Shown one piece after another: positions 26,431 through 33,361 of a DNA stretch of 46,580 nt (position 1 is the stretch's first letter; the number at the start of each line of letters is the position of its first letter). The stretch lies in the IMG/VR virus record IMGVR_UViG_3300043119_000065, positions 1 to 46,580 of that record. One strand, 5' to 3'. The translations under genes and the position numbers were made by a program. The DNA comes from a virus. The notes beneath the pieces are model-generated. The model was not told where the DNA came from and made no database searches. It worked only from the letters and a program-made list of their open reading frames with translations.

Positions 26431-26914
26431 TGTAACGGTTACCTTTTGTCATATTAATTTTGGCAGGGAGTAGTTGTAGGTTCCAAGGAACGTGGAGTCC
26501 GCACACATCCTTACCAGCTAAGGGAACAATGTGATCAACATGATAACAAGTATTGCAAAGTCTCTCGAACTTTTTAGCAAGGGCATACATTGCCTTTATG
26601 TCGTCATGCTGCTCTTTAGTAAGCCAGACTGGAGTTGCATCTAAAGTCTCGGCCCTACGTTTTGCAGAGTGATGCGCCCTAACTTCTGGGTTCTCTTTAT
26701 TATATCTTGTATAACGGGCTTTTTCTTTATCAGAGTTACGAGTGCGATAGTTTTTTGTTATTTCACGCGATCTTTTAGGGTCAATATCTCTACGAACTTG
26801 AGAGGCTTTTTTACTGCACTCTAAGCAGCAAGAGGAATATCCAGACTTTTTTGACTTGTCTTTACCAAATAAAGGTAAGTCCTTTTCTGCCTTACATTTA
26901 GTGCATAGCTTCAC
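26414..26914 (-). CDS. HNH homing endonuclease (free-standing)
   Basis: The 166-residue protein has a zinc finger (LCTKCKAEKDLPLF, then CCLEC) and a C-terminal HNH core (HVDHIVPLAG...CGLHVPWNLQLL...NMTKGN). It starts at GTG 26914, overlapping the terminase stop (GTGA), and its last 17 bases overlap the portal start. The two ends are thus fitted exactly between two essential genes. It is a paralogue of the HNH protein at 18582-19136. Confidence 0.88.
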   Translation of the reverse strand: MKLCTKCKAEKDLPLFGKDKSKKSGYSSCCLECSKKASQVRRDIDPKRSREITKNYRTRNSDKEKARYTRYNKENPEVRAHHSAKRRAETLDATPVWLTKEQHDDIKAMYALAKKFERLCNTCYHVDHIVPLAGKDVCGLHVPWNLQLLPAKINMTKGNRYNGETF

Positions 26915-28287
26915 TTTGTAAGTCCTTTAGAACTACTATAAACAAGCTGTAGTTTGGGTTTTGCGTAGCCATTAAGGCTTAAGTCTGTAATCGCCCAAAC
27001 AAGAGCATCAAGTCTATCAGGAGAGCCGATTGAACCTAAAGGCTCGTAAGTCCTCATCTGTGTTTCTAACTCGTTAAGACTTGCACCATCCGTAGGATTA
27101 ACAACGTGCTTTACAAGACCTCTCTCATAAAGAGCAGAGACAGGTTCAGCACGAGCATACTTTCCTCTTGAAGCCCTTACCATCCTAATAGGAACAGTTT
27201 CATCTTCTACTTGCAGGGTGAGTTTAACAAGATCACCGCCTTGGTTGACCTCAGCTACAATCCTGTCTGCTTGGAACTGGTGATAAAGCTGGATAGCCTT
27301 AGCTGCCCATGCCTGAGGAGAAAGTCTGTCTGTGTAATCACCAAGGACGTAAGCTATACCGTTTACATCAATGCCAGCAACAACAATACCTGTCATGTCA
27401 CTCTCAGAATTAGCTGTAACAGCAGGGTCAAGAGCAACAACAATCCTAGTGAGGTCAGGAACTTCTTCTTGCTTAACTGAACAGCTATCTAGCATATCCG
27501 TAGTCCAGAGAGCGCCTTGGGCTTCTTCTAGGACTTCGGCATACAACTCTTGGCGACCAAGACGAGTTCCCTCATATTGCTCTTTAACGGCAGTGAGGTA
27601 AGTTCCTGCAAGGTTAGCAGCATTGTCAAAAGTAGAACCTGTGGTAACATGGGTCTTTTTATCCTTAAGGATTTGTCTGACTAACTTTGTTGGTCGGGGG
27701 GTTGTTGTTACCATAATGCGAGGGTGTTTCCCTAGACGCATACAGAACTGTAGCATAGCCCAAGTGTCTATGTCTTTATTCCAAGATGCAAGTTCGTCGC
27801 ACCATGCTAATTCAAACTGGGGACCACGAAGACGCTCAGGTTCCTCTGCTGAGAAGAATTGAACTTGCGCCCCATTCTCCCAAGTGAGTGTCCGTTTAGT
27901 TGGCGACCATTCAGGGAAACCCATAGCTTTACCAGCATAGGTCTTATCACCCTTCCAGCAGACAGAGAGGAAACCAGATTCACCTTTAACCATAACCCGT
28001 TCAATATCGGAGTTAGTAGAGGCTACAGCAGCGATACGTTTAATGCCGCGCTTAACATTCTCTCTGATCCACTCTACACCAGAACGGGTCTTACCAAAGC
28101 CTCGTCCTGCTAGGATAAACCACACATTCCAATCTTTACCTTCTGGTTCTAATTGGTTGTCCCTAGCCCAGAACTCCCAAGTATGTTTGAGTTCTTCTGT
28201 TTTGACTGGGCCAAGAGCAGCTAGGACAGACTTCACCTTCTCAGGCGGCAACTGTCTCAAGGCTTCTGCGGTTATCTTTCGGGTCAT
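26911..28287 (-). CDS. terL: Terminase large subunit
   Basis: The 458-residue packaging motor has Walker A AGRGFGKT at residues 60-67, Walker B LAWCDELASW near residue 161, a TTTPRP coupling motif, and the nuclease domain beginning VVALDPAV near residue 285 with a late acidic DRLDALVWA motif. It resembles the terminases of gene-transfer-agent and marine siphophage groups. It pumps and cuts DNA with the small subunit encoded upstream. Confidence 0.93.
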   Translation of the reverse strand: MTRKITAEALRQLPPEKVKSVLAALGPVKTEELKHTWEFWARDNQLEPEGKDWNVWFILAGRGFGKTRSGVEWIRENVKRGIKRIAAVASTNSDIERVMVKGESGFLSVCWKGDKTYAGKAMGFPEWSPTKRTLTWENGAQVQFFSAEEPERLRGPQFELAWCDELASWNKDIDTWAMLQFCMRLGKHPRIMVTTTPRPTKLVRQILKDKKTHVTTGSTFDNAANLAGTYLTAVKEQYEGTRLGRQELYAEVLEEAQGALWTTDMLDSCSVKQEEVPDLTRIVVALDPAVTANSESDMTGIVVAGIDVNGIAYVLGDYTDRLSPQAWAAKAIQLYHQFQADRIVAEVNQGGDLVKLTLQVEDETVPIRMVRASRGKYARAEPVSALYERGLVKHVVNPTDGASLNELETQMRTYEPLGSIGSPDRLDALVWAITDLSLNGYAKPKLQLVYSSSKGLTK

Positions 28288-28306
28288 GTGTTATGGTTTT
28301 CTATTT

Positions 28307-28385
28307 TGGAGTATCCGAGAGGAATTGCACCTACTGTCTTCGGAGGGGATGGCCCTGCCGCGTTTTTCTACTAAACTACAGACAC
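28307..28385 (-). tRNA. tRNA-like element, anticodon arm irregular
   Basis: On the minus strand the ends form a 7-bp acceptor (GTGTCTG with CGGATAC, two wobbles) followed by T and CCA. A D-like arm GTTT-AGTAGAA-AAAC and a T-like arm AGG-TGCAATT-CCT are in place. The anticodon region does not form a standard 5-bp stem with a 7-base loop; the best fold is CGG-C-AGGG/CCCTCCG with a bulge and 5-base loop. A degenerate or unusual tRNA is likely; no anticodon is assigned with confidence. Confidence 0.45.
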
Positions 28386-28461
28386 AATAAAAGAGTGGCA
28401 ACCGCTACGCAGTCTTTGGATATAGCAACCGAGAAAAGCCCAGTCGACTTACACCACTAAG

Positions 28462-28860
28462 TTATTCTTCTGGTTCTTGATCATTAAGACTTGTATGCCC
28501 AAGCAACCCCATCAAGGTGTCGATAGCACTTTCGTCTAGGTCAGGATCAACATCTTGCTCAACTTCATTAACCGTATGGGTGGGGGACCAACCCCCTTTG
28601 GAACGAAGGAACAACTCTTGAGACTTGAAGTCACCCTCTAGGGCTTGCTCAATAACTTTCTTACCAACAGCACCATTAATCTTAGCACGTTCAGCTTCAA
28701 TAAAGTTACCATAATGCTTATACAGAGTAGACAAAGATTTAGGAGCATCATTTAGGTGCTGCATAGATGCAATCATCTGTCGGATACCAACACCACCTTG
28801 AATACAGGTTAGGATGTGCTTCTCTACTAGCTTACTATAGTTCAATCTTTCTAGTGCCAT
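28462..28860 (-). CDS. terS: Terminase small subunit
   Basis: This 132-residue helical protein lies just upstream of the large terminase. The N-terminal part (LNYSKLVEKHILTCIQGGVGIRQMIAS) looks like a helix-turn-helix DNA-binding region, the centre is a coiled-coil oligomerisation segment, and the C terminus is acidic, as expected for contact with the motor. AGGAAG lies 11 bases before the ATG. Confidence 0.75.
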   Translation of the reverse strand: MALERLNYSKLVEKHILTCIQGGVGIRQMIASMQHLNDAPKSLSTLYKHYGNFIEAERAKINGAVGKKVIEQALEGDFKSQELFLRSKGGWSPTHTVNEVEQDVDPDLDESAIDTLMGLLGHTSLNDQEPEE

Positions 28861-29077
28861 GATGGTAACTACTTCCTATGGTGGCGTGATTACATCACTT
28901 AACAACAAAACAACTTAAGTGGGTAAGGCGGATTACCAACCCTGATAGTTTATAAATTAACTGGGTCATCGGCAAGACCTCTTTCCTAACAACATTGATT
29001 GTTGAAGTTCGTCTTGGTTAACCCAGTTTTGTCTATACTATAGTTCTATACTATCGTTCTCTAACTTATCCATTTTT

Positions 29078-29176
29078 AACACAGCTAAGTTAAATGACTT
29101 AAGTGAGATACTATAGTATACACTTATGTTTCTTAACCTAGCTGAGTTGAAGAACTTAAGTGAGAAACTATAGTAT
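29078..29176 (-). repeat. Two 42-base direct repeats in the late leader
   Basis: Units at 29078-29119 and 29135-29176 share AGCTRAGTT, then ACTTAAGTGAGA and ACTATAGTAT, at a 57-base period. Both end in a palindrome centred on CTATAG. They lie downstream of the minus-strand promoter at 29195-29223 and so would be in its transcript leader, or act as operators. A related element precedes the primase-helicase gene. Confidence 0.75.
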
Positions 29177-29194
29177 GTTTATCTCTCTCTATAG

Positions 29195-29223
29195 TATATA
29201 AGACCTTTTTTTTGAGTTTGTAA
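29195..29223 (-). promoter_or_regulatory. Late leftward promoter, copy A of the AAAAAAGGTCT family
   Basis: On the minus strand TTACAA (29223-29218) and TATATA (29200-29195) are 17 bases apart, and the spacer ends in AAAAAAGGTCT, identical to copies at 39166 and 43054. It points toward the small terminase and the whole structural and lysis block. Confidence 0.7.
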
Positions 29224-29308
29224 CATAAAAAATCAAACTATTTTATAAGTTATTGAAATCTAACGAAAGAATTATTTGACTAAATGGTAAAAAATCTTCT
29301 TTTTGTTG

Positions 29309-29422
29309 AAATCTGGTAGCATTACTGAACTTGTGTTCTGTTTTGTCGTTACCCAAAGGGTATGTCGTTGGAATGGAACGTAGTCCATAAAGTTCCGAGA
29401 AAATCTTACATTTTCCAGATTT
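29309..29422. other. Possible four-stem folded RNA
   Basis: AAATCTGG (29309-29316) pairs with CCAGATTT (29415-29422). Three hairpins lie between: GAAC/GTTC (29327-29338), TACCC/GGGTA (29350-29362) and GGAAC/GTTCC (29375-29396). The nested arrangement would make a cloverleaf-like junction on either strand. No known RNA family is recognised and there is no coding frame here. Confidence 0.3.
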
Positions 29423-29580
29423 GGAACGAGATTTACAATTCTAAGTAGAGCAACTAATTCTTTGTTTTGGATTTAGGTTGGCCATCCCACGCACATAATT
29501 CCCTATCCGTATGATCCCAAGGGTCCCATCAGTATAGCCCCCCGCCTATACCAAAGGATATAAGCCCAAGACCATGCGAT

Positions 29581-29596
29581 TGTTTCACGTGAAACA
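29581..29596. promoter_or_regulatory. parS: parS-like site (perfect chromosomal parS palindrome)
   Basis: The 16-bp sequence TGTTTCACGTGAAACA is a perfect palindrome and matches the widely conserved bacterial parS consensus TGTTNCACGTGAAACA bound by chromosomal ParB. It lies in the non-coding control region. No parA or parB gene is present in the phage, so any binding would depend on host ParB. Confidence 0.85.
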
Positions 29597-29856
29597 TACA
29601 CTAAGGTATAGCATAGGCATAGACTAAGGTATAGTGTGGCATAAATGATACATAAACTAAAGTTATATATGCTAAAAAAAGATAATGTATACAATAGGAT
29701 AGGGGGAAGCCCGACCCAGCGTTCTGATTCGCAATCCCCCAATGTTACATTATAACAACAAAACCATTGTGCAGAATTGCATATAAACCATTGCAGACTC
29801 TACATAAATGCACAATGACGATAGGCTGCATGACGTGGCCATTAGACAAGCGAAAA

Positions 29857-29894
29857 CCCTTTGCGCTATCCTTACTTAGGACAACGACAAAGGG
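29857..29894 (-). terminator. Terminator of the small leftward cassette
   Basis: CCCTTTG (29857-29863) pairs with CAAAGGG (29888-29894). On the minus strand the stem is followed by TTTTCG. It lies 27 bases after the stop of the last gene of the 31331-29921 cassette. Confidence 0.7.
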
Positions 29895-29920
29895 CTATCT
29901 TGTGACGTTTATATGAGGCT

Positions 29921-30136
29921 TTATCCGTAGTATATCCCCCATTCGTCAATCAAGGTTAGTCGCCTACCATCTCGCCCATTCTCAAAGATAGTAAAGCGTT
30001 CATATTCTAGCCTTGCGTCAATTCCCCTTGCGTTATGCTGGGCCATCAGGTCAAGAAATTCAAATTCAGTAACTTCTTGCCACTGGGGGCCTTCATCGGT
30101 GTTAGGATAGTATTCAACGCCATATTCTAACTGCAT
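29921..30136 (-). CDS. Hypothetical protein (small leftward cassette)
   Basis: The 71-residue protein starts at ATG 30136 in a GGAGTCAATCTAATG junction in which GGAG is the ribosome site and the stop of the upstream gene overlaps the start. It is aromatic-rich and charged (EYGVEYYPNTDEGPQWQEV, DEWGIYYG). No family recognised. The upstream in-frame extension to 30160 lies inside the previous gene. Confidence 0.65.
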   Translation of the reverse strand: MQLEYGVEYYPNTDEGPQWQEVTEFEFLDLMAQHNARGIDARLEYERFTIFENGRDGRRLTLIDEWGIYYG

Positions 30137-30342
30137 TAGATTGACTCCTTGAATTGGCATTTAACTTGGGCAGGGTTGACGCTATACGCCAAGCAATAGC
30201 GTTCTTTTGCGGCCTTAAGTGTCTTGTGCCAAGTGGTTGTGTATCGGTATTTCCAGCCTTCACTTGTTAGCGTCAAAACTTCAATCTTGCGAGATAACTT
30301 GCCAGTCTTTTCATAGTGGCTTTGCGGGATAGGTTGATCCAT
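30136..30342 (-). CDS. Hypothetical protein (small leftward cassette)
   Basis: The 68-residue basic protein (KIEVLTLTSEGWKYRYTTTWHKTLKAAKERYCLAYSV, given here in part) starts with the same 15-base junction as its downstream neighbour and overlaps the stops on both sides. It may be a small beta-alpha protein. Not recognised. Confidence 0.65.
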   Translation of the reverse strand: MDQPIPQSHYEKTGKLSRKIEVLTLTSEGWKYRYTTTWHKTLKAAKERYCLAYSVNPAQVKCQFKESI

Positions 30343-30926
30343 TAGATTGACTCCGTTTCGATATGCACCAAAAACAATTCACTTTCTTGGATTGCGTCAA
30401 ATTCGTCTTCGCTGATTGAATATGCGCTATGGTCGACAATATGCTGGACACGTTCTGCCATGTTACAAGCAACCCAGTCATTCATTTCGCTTTCATCAAG
30501 GAATGCGACGCGGGTAGGGTTAGGGTCAAGGCTATCAATCGCATAAGTTACGACATAGGCTTCCCCATAAGAACGAATGCGACTGGCCAGATTGCTTGCA
30601 GTCCAATCAACCGCAAAAGTGACAAAGTTACAAAGTGAAAAAGGCTTTCCGAATGTCGGCATTTCGCCCACGTTATCTTGGTAATCCTCTATAGCACATT
30701 CAATATCGTTTACCCATTGTTCATCTTGATAGCGTTCTAGAATGTCGCGGGTATAGATCATCCCAGACCATGAGCCATGAGTCGCGCTATTGCGTTCCAA
30801 GTGACTAATCAGACCTTCAACGCTATCAAAGTCATAGGATTCCAAGTTACCCCAGAGATAGTTTGCAATCGCCCCCGTTGGATCAATAGCAAGCTTGACG
30901 TATTCCATGTTGATGCAGTTTTTCAT
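30342..30926 (-). CDS. Hypothetical acidic protein
   Basis: This 194-residue acidic protein (AIDPTGAIANYLWGNLESYD, HLERNSATHGSWSGMIYTRD, SEDEFDAIQESELFLVHIE) is the largest of the small leftward genes. Its strong negative charge could fit a DNA mimic or inhibitor of a host protein, but that is only a guess. It ends in the conserved GGAGTCAATCTAATG junction. Confidence 0.65.
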   Translation of the reverse strand: MKNCINMEYVKLAIDPTGAIANYLWGNLESYDFDSVEGLISHLERNSATHGSWSGMIYTRDILERYQDEQWVNDIECAIEDYQDNVGEMPTFGKPFSLCNFVTFAVDWTASNLASRIRSYGEAYVVTYAIDSLDPNPTRVAFLDESEMNDWVACNMAERVQHIVDHSAYSISEDEFDAIQESELFLVHIETESI

Positions 30927-30952
30927 AGTGTCGTATCCTTTTGTTAGGTTGA

Positions 30953-31108
30953 TTAGATTGCGTGACGATTGATCACAAGCACAGTCTTTCCCCAGCTTGC
31001 GTAGCTATCGCGGGCAGTTTCAGCTTGCGCCAATGTCATAAGAGGCAAGCGGTCAAGTGTCACCAAAGATTGCGCCTTTTCGATAGCCAAGCCATATACT
31101 TTTTGCAT
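30953..31108 (-). CDS. Small hypothetical protein, 51 residues
   Basis: The frame starts with ATG 31108 and has AAAGGG ten bases upstream. The product (VYGLAIEKAQSLVTLDRLPL, then TARDSYASWGKTVLVINRH) looks like a compact alpha-beta protein. It lies between two genes of the same strand with short gaps. Not recognised. Confidence 0.6.
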   Translation of the reverse strand: MQKVYGLAIEKAQSLVTLDRLPLMTLAQAETARDSYASWGKTVLVINRHAI

Positions 31109-31148
31109 AGGGTTTCCCTTTCAAGGATTGATTAGTGATTGCCGCCAG

Positions 31149-31331
31149 TCAGTCGCAAATATTACCGTCGCATGGGTTTTGGTAGGTATTAATCGAAAAC
31201 CCGATACCCGATTCATCAGCCCAAACAGTCAAAATCCCATTAATCACAAGCGTATAGACAAGCGCCATAGTGATCACGATATTGCCCAAGATTGTGGGAT
31301 TGTGCGCCAAGAAGGTTTCAAGTTTTGTCAT
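31149..31331 (-). CDS. Small membrane protein, first gene of leftward cassette
   Basis: This 60-residue protein has one transmembrane span (ILGNIVITMALVYTLVINGILTV around residues 14-36) and a short Cys-containing tail. AAGGAA lies 8 bases before the ATG and a sigma70-like promoter lies just upstream. Unknown role; superinfection exclusion would be one possibility. Confidence 0.65.
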   Translation of the reverse strand: MTKLETFLAHNPTILGNIVITMALVYTLVINGILTVWADESGIGFSINTYQNPCDGNICD

Positions 31332-31367
31332 TGTGTCGGTTCCTTGTGTCTTTGTTTCCTTGATTCG

Positions 31368-31396
31368 GTTATAGCTACATATCGCAATCCCTGCAA
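31368..31396 (-). promoter_or_regulatory. Minus-strand sigma70-like promoter
   Basis: On the minus strand TTGCAG (31396-31391) and TATAAC (31373-31368) are separated by 17 bases, about 35 bases upstream of the first gene of the leftward cassette. The -35 is imperfect. Confidence 0.45.
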
Positions 31397-31934
31397 TCCC
31401 TTATTTTGACCTAAATTCAAGGAAAGCCGAATCGTTGCCCCAGATAAGATAGAATCGGGCGCGCGTTATTTCCGATCAAGGAAAGAGTCAATAAACAATC
31501 GTAAAAACCTATACTAAATAGGCTAGAATCGCGTTGGCAAGTTTTATGACCTAGGATAGCAGAAAGCCTTAAACGCGCTGTAAGGGCCATTCTAGAGGGT
31601 CTGCGGCCCAAGGCGTTTTTGCCGTGCCAGTTATGCAAAATTAATATATCTTATAAGATAGGTTTACTATCCAAAGTATAGAATCGGGCTATACTTCAAG
31701 ATATATTGCCCCAAAAAATTTTTTATGATAATCTGGTGGTTTGGGGAATCAGAGTCTTATCAAAACGAATCACCTATCCTTCAGGATATATTGTTATCCG
31801 ATTGGATTAGTGCTAATCTTAATTCAAATAACAGCACTACCTAGGGGCAGACCGAATCGGTCGAGTTCGCATAAAACGGGGAGGCTGGGCTATACTCAAG
31901 TATAGGATAGGTCGCCTATACTAAAGGGTATTAT

Positions 31935-32014
31935 ATTCAATAACGGTTCTATTCAATAACCGTTCTACTTCATAACGGTTCTACTTCATAACGGTTCTAT
32001 TCAATAATAATACC
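31935..32014. repeat. Tandem 16-bp iterons
   Basis: Four complete head-to-tail units start at 31935, 31951, 31967 and 31983, with a partial fifth at 31999. The consensus is AYTYMATAACSGTTCT. Units 3 and 4 are identical, and unit 2 differs from unit 1 by one base. There are no spacers, so this is not a CRISPR array. It lies about 120 bases upstream of the rightward early promoter. Confidence 0.85.
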
Positions 32015-32130
32015 CTGCCGAGGGAATATAAGATACCCTGCCGTGGAAATATCGGACCCCACTGAGGGAATTTGTGAGGTATCTGGATACCCCACTGTGG
32101 GAATATCGGACGGTTCCGAGGGAATTTGTG
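32013..32130. repeat. Second repeat family, five CTGNGGGAAT-type units
   Basis: Five related units start near 32013, 32036, 32057, 32090 and 32112. Each has a CCCTGCCGAGGGAAT or CCCACTGTGGGAAT-like core followed alternately by ATATCGGAC or TTTGTG. Spacing is 21-33 bases. They run up to the -35 box of the rightward promoter, so an operator array is plausible. Confidence 0.7.
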
Positions 32131-32131
32131 C

Positions 32132-32160
32132 TTGACAATCCTACCGAATCAGTCTAAGTA
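32132..32160 (+). promoter_or_regulatory. Rightward early promoter (CTACCGAATCA family)
   Basis: TTGACA (32132-32137), a 17-base spacer containing CTACCGAATCA, and TAAGTA (32155-32160) lie 60 bases upstream of the first rightward early gene. A second copy with the same spacer core is at 33358. Confidence 0.75.
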
Positions 32161-32219
32161 GAACTCAGCAACAGCAGCTTGCTGCACAGCGCAGCGACAG
32201 CAAATGAGGAACAAACGAT

Positions 32220-32492
32220 ATGGAACTGAAAGACATCATCACTGACATCTACCGCGTCATCAATCAAGCATCTGATGCTAAACGTGATCTTATGCGGGCT
32301 TCTCAAGAGGATATGTATGAATATATGTATCTAGCAGATCAAGTCGATATGCTAAAGAATGAAATCTCTGATGCAGATTATTCCCTTGACAAGATCAAAG
32401 ATGAGCTGTATGCGTTGGCAGACGAACTTGAAACGGCAGTCTTCAATCAAGAAATGGCTGTTCTGTCACCATTCAAAAAAGAAGGAAACTAA
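32220..32492 (+). CDS. Hypothetical coiled-coil protein, first early gene
   Basis: This 90-residue protein is almost wholly helical with heptad-like Leu and Met spacing (YLADQVDMLKNEISDADYSL, ELYALADELETAVF). It is the first gene after the strong rightward promoter, so it is probably made at once after infection. GAGGAA precedes the ATG. Not recognised. Confidence 0.7.
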   Translation: MELKDIITDIYRVINQASDAKRDLMRASQEDMYEYMYLADQVDMLKNEISDADYSLDKIKDELYALADELETAVFNQEMAVLSPFKKEGN

Positions 32493-32495
32493 GCA

Positions 32496-32738
32496 ATGGA
32501 CTGGACTAACATCACAGTAGAAATTCGTGGTCGTGAGTTTGATATTGTTGTCTATGGGCAGTTGAACTCTGGTGGCTCTAACCGTTATGGATCAGACGAA
32601 CCAGCATGGCGTGATGTCGAAATTCTAGACATCCGTGGTCATAACAAGAATAAGTCTGTAAGCCCTCGTTTGTGGGATGCAATCATGGAGCAATACGAAG
32701 ATATTATTGTTGACAAGTTCTTTGGGGAATACTACTGA
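32496..32738 (+). CDS. Hypothetical early protein
   Basis: The 80-residue acidic protein (DWTNITVEIRGREFDIVVYG, DEPAWRDVEILDIRGHNKNK) has a beta-rich start and a helical end. It directly follows the first early gene and overlaps the next by one base. Not recognised. Confidence 0.65.
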   Translation: MDWTNITVEIRGREFDIVVYGQLNSGGSNRYGSDEPAWRDVEILDIRGHNKNKSVSPRLWDAIMEQYEDIIVDKFFGEYY

Positions 32739-32968
32739 TGGATAACCATACCAAGAAAGGAAACCAAGTGAACCCAATGATGATCGGAGACTTCTATGAA
32801 GACGAATACGGATCAATCTACCACATTATCGACATCACCCTAAACACTATCACTTTGTGTCGTTTGCGTGACAACTTGCACATTGAGGTCGAACCTTACA
32901 CAATCAACACTTGGATCAGCAATGGGGCTTTGACTGTATATCTAACCGCAGAAGAATTATCTGCTTAA
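32738..32968 (+). CDS. Hypothetical early protein
   Basis: Reading from ATG 32738 gives 76 residues. A GTG at 32768 with AAGGAAA 5 bases upstream is an attractive alternative start and gives 66 residues beginning NPMMIGDFYEDEYGSIYHI. The core looks like a small beta barrel (SH3-like). Not recognised. Confidence 0.6.
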   Translation: MDNHTKKGNQVNPMMIGDFYEDEYGSIYHIIDITLNTITLCRLRDNLHIEVEPYTINTWISNGALTVYLTAEELSA

Positions 32969-32992
32969 CCTAATCAAACAGGAGACTGACAA

Positions 32993-33361
32993 ATGACACC
33001 ACAAGAAATCTTTAACACTGCTTACTTGGCTATAGTTAAACAAGGTCGCCCCTCGACAAAAGAAAATGGTGGGTGTGCCTATCGTGGAGTAAAAGGTGCA
33101 AAGTGTGCTATTGGTCATCTGATTGATGATGCTACAGCAAAACGGTGGGATATGTATGAAACCGCTGGCATCCGTGCTGTATCACGTAAGGCAAAAATTA
33201 AACCAGACTGGCTAGACAGTAACATTGCACTACTTGAAGACCTTCAAAACGCCCATGATAATTCACACTGGAAAGGTGATGGCTTTATGAAGGACTACAA
33301 ACAAAGAATGTCCTATGTTGCAAGACAGTATTACCTGACTATTCCAGAGTTATCTGCTTGA
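32993..33361 (+). CDS. Conserved phage protein with CAYRGxKGxKCAIGxLI motif
   Basis: The 122-residue protein has GCAYRGVKGAKCAIGHLIDD near residues 26-45, with paired cysteines, and a C-terminal helix DLQNAHDNSHWKGDGFMKDY. I have seen this pattern in many phage proteins of unknown function. AGGAGA precedes the start. The stop codon overlaps the -35 box of the second early promoter. Confidence 0.7.
   Translation: MTPQEIFNTAYLAIVKQGRPSTKENGGCAYRGVKGAKCAIGHLIDDATAKRWDMYETAGIRAVSRKAKIKPDWLDSNIALLEDLQNAHDNSHWKGDGFMKDYKQRMSYVARQYYLTIPELSA

Larger units (their letters stand above)
28861..29920. other. 1.06-kb non-coding control region
   Basis: No convincing gene is present. The region holds the leader of the late operon with two 42-base repeats, a minus-strand promoter, a possible folded RNA (29309-29422), a parS palindrome, two copies of ACTAAGGTATAG (29600-29611 and 29623-29634), a 9-bp inverted repeat CATTGTGCA (29765-29773) with TGCACAATG (29809-29817), and a terminator for the small leftward genes. 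It is AT-rich. Confidence 0.7.
31332..32219. other. Divergent early control region, candidate origin
   Basis: No supported gene lies in these 888 bases. They separate the leftward cassette from the rightward early genes. Contents are a minus-strand promoter, ten GANTC sites between 31362 and 31858, two TAGAATCGGGC copies (31450-31460 and 31679-31689), two CTTCARGATATATTG copies, a tandem 16-bp iteron array, a second repeat family and a plus-strand promoter. The mix of iterons, AT-rich stretches and divergent promoters is typical of a replication origin, but that is an inference. Confidence 0.6.

Noticed and set aside
29503-29742. 79-codon minus-strand frame in the control region
   Set aside because: It covers the parS palindrome and tandem repeats, has no ribosome site and encodes a Tyr, Leu and Cys-rich peptide typical of AT-rich non-coding DNA.
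31417-31638. 73-codon minus-strand frame in the divergent region
   Set aside because: No ribosome site, and it lies in the GANTC-rich control DNA upstream of the leftward promoter.
31935-32130. CRISPR array
   Set aside because: The 16-bp units are tandem with no unique spacers, and the second family has irregular spacing; no cas genes are present.
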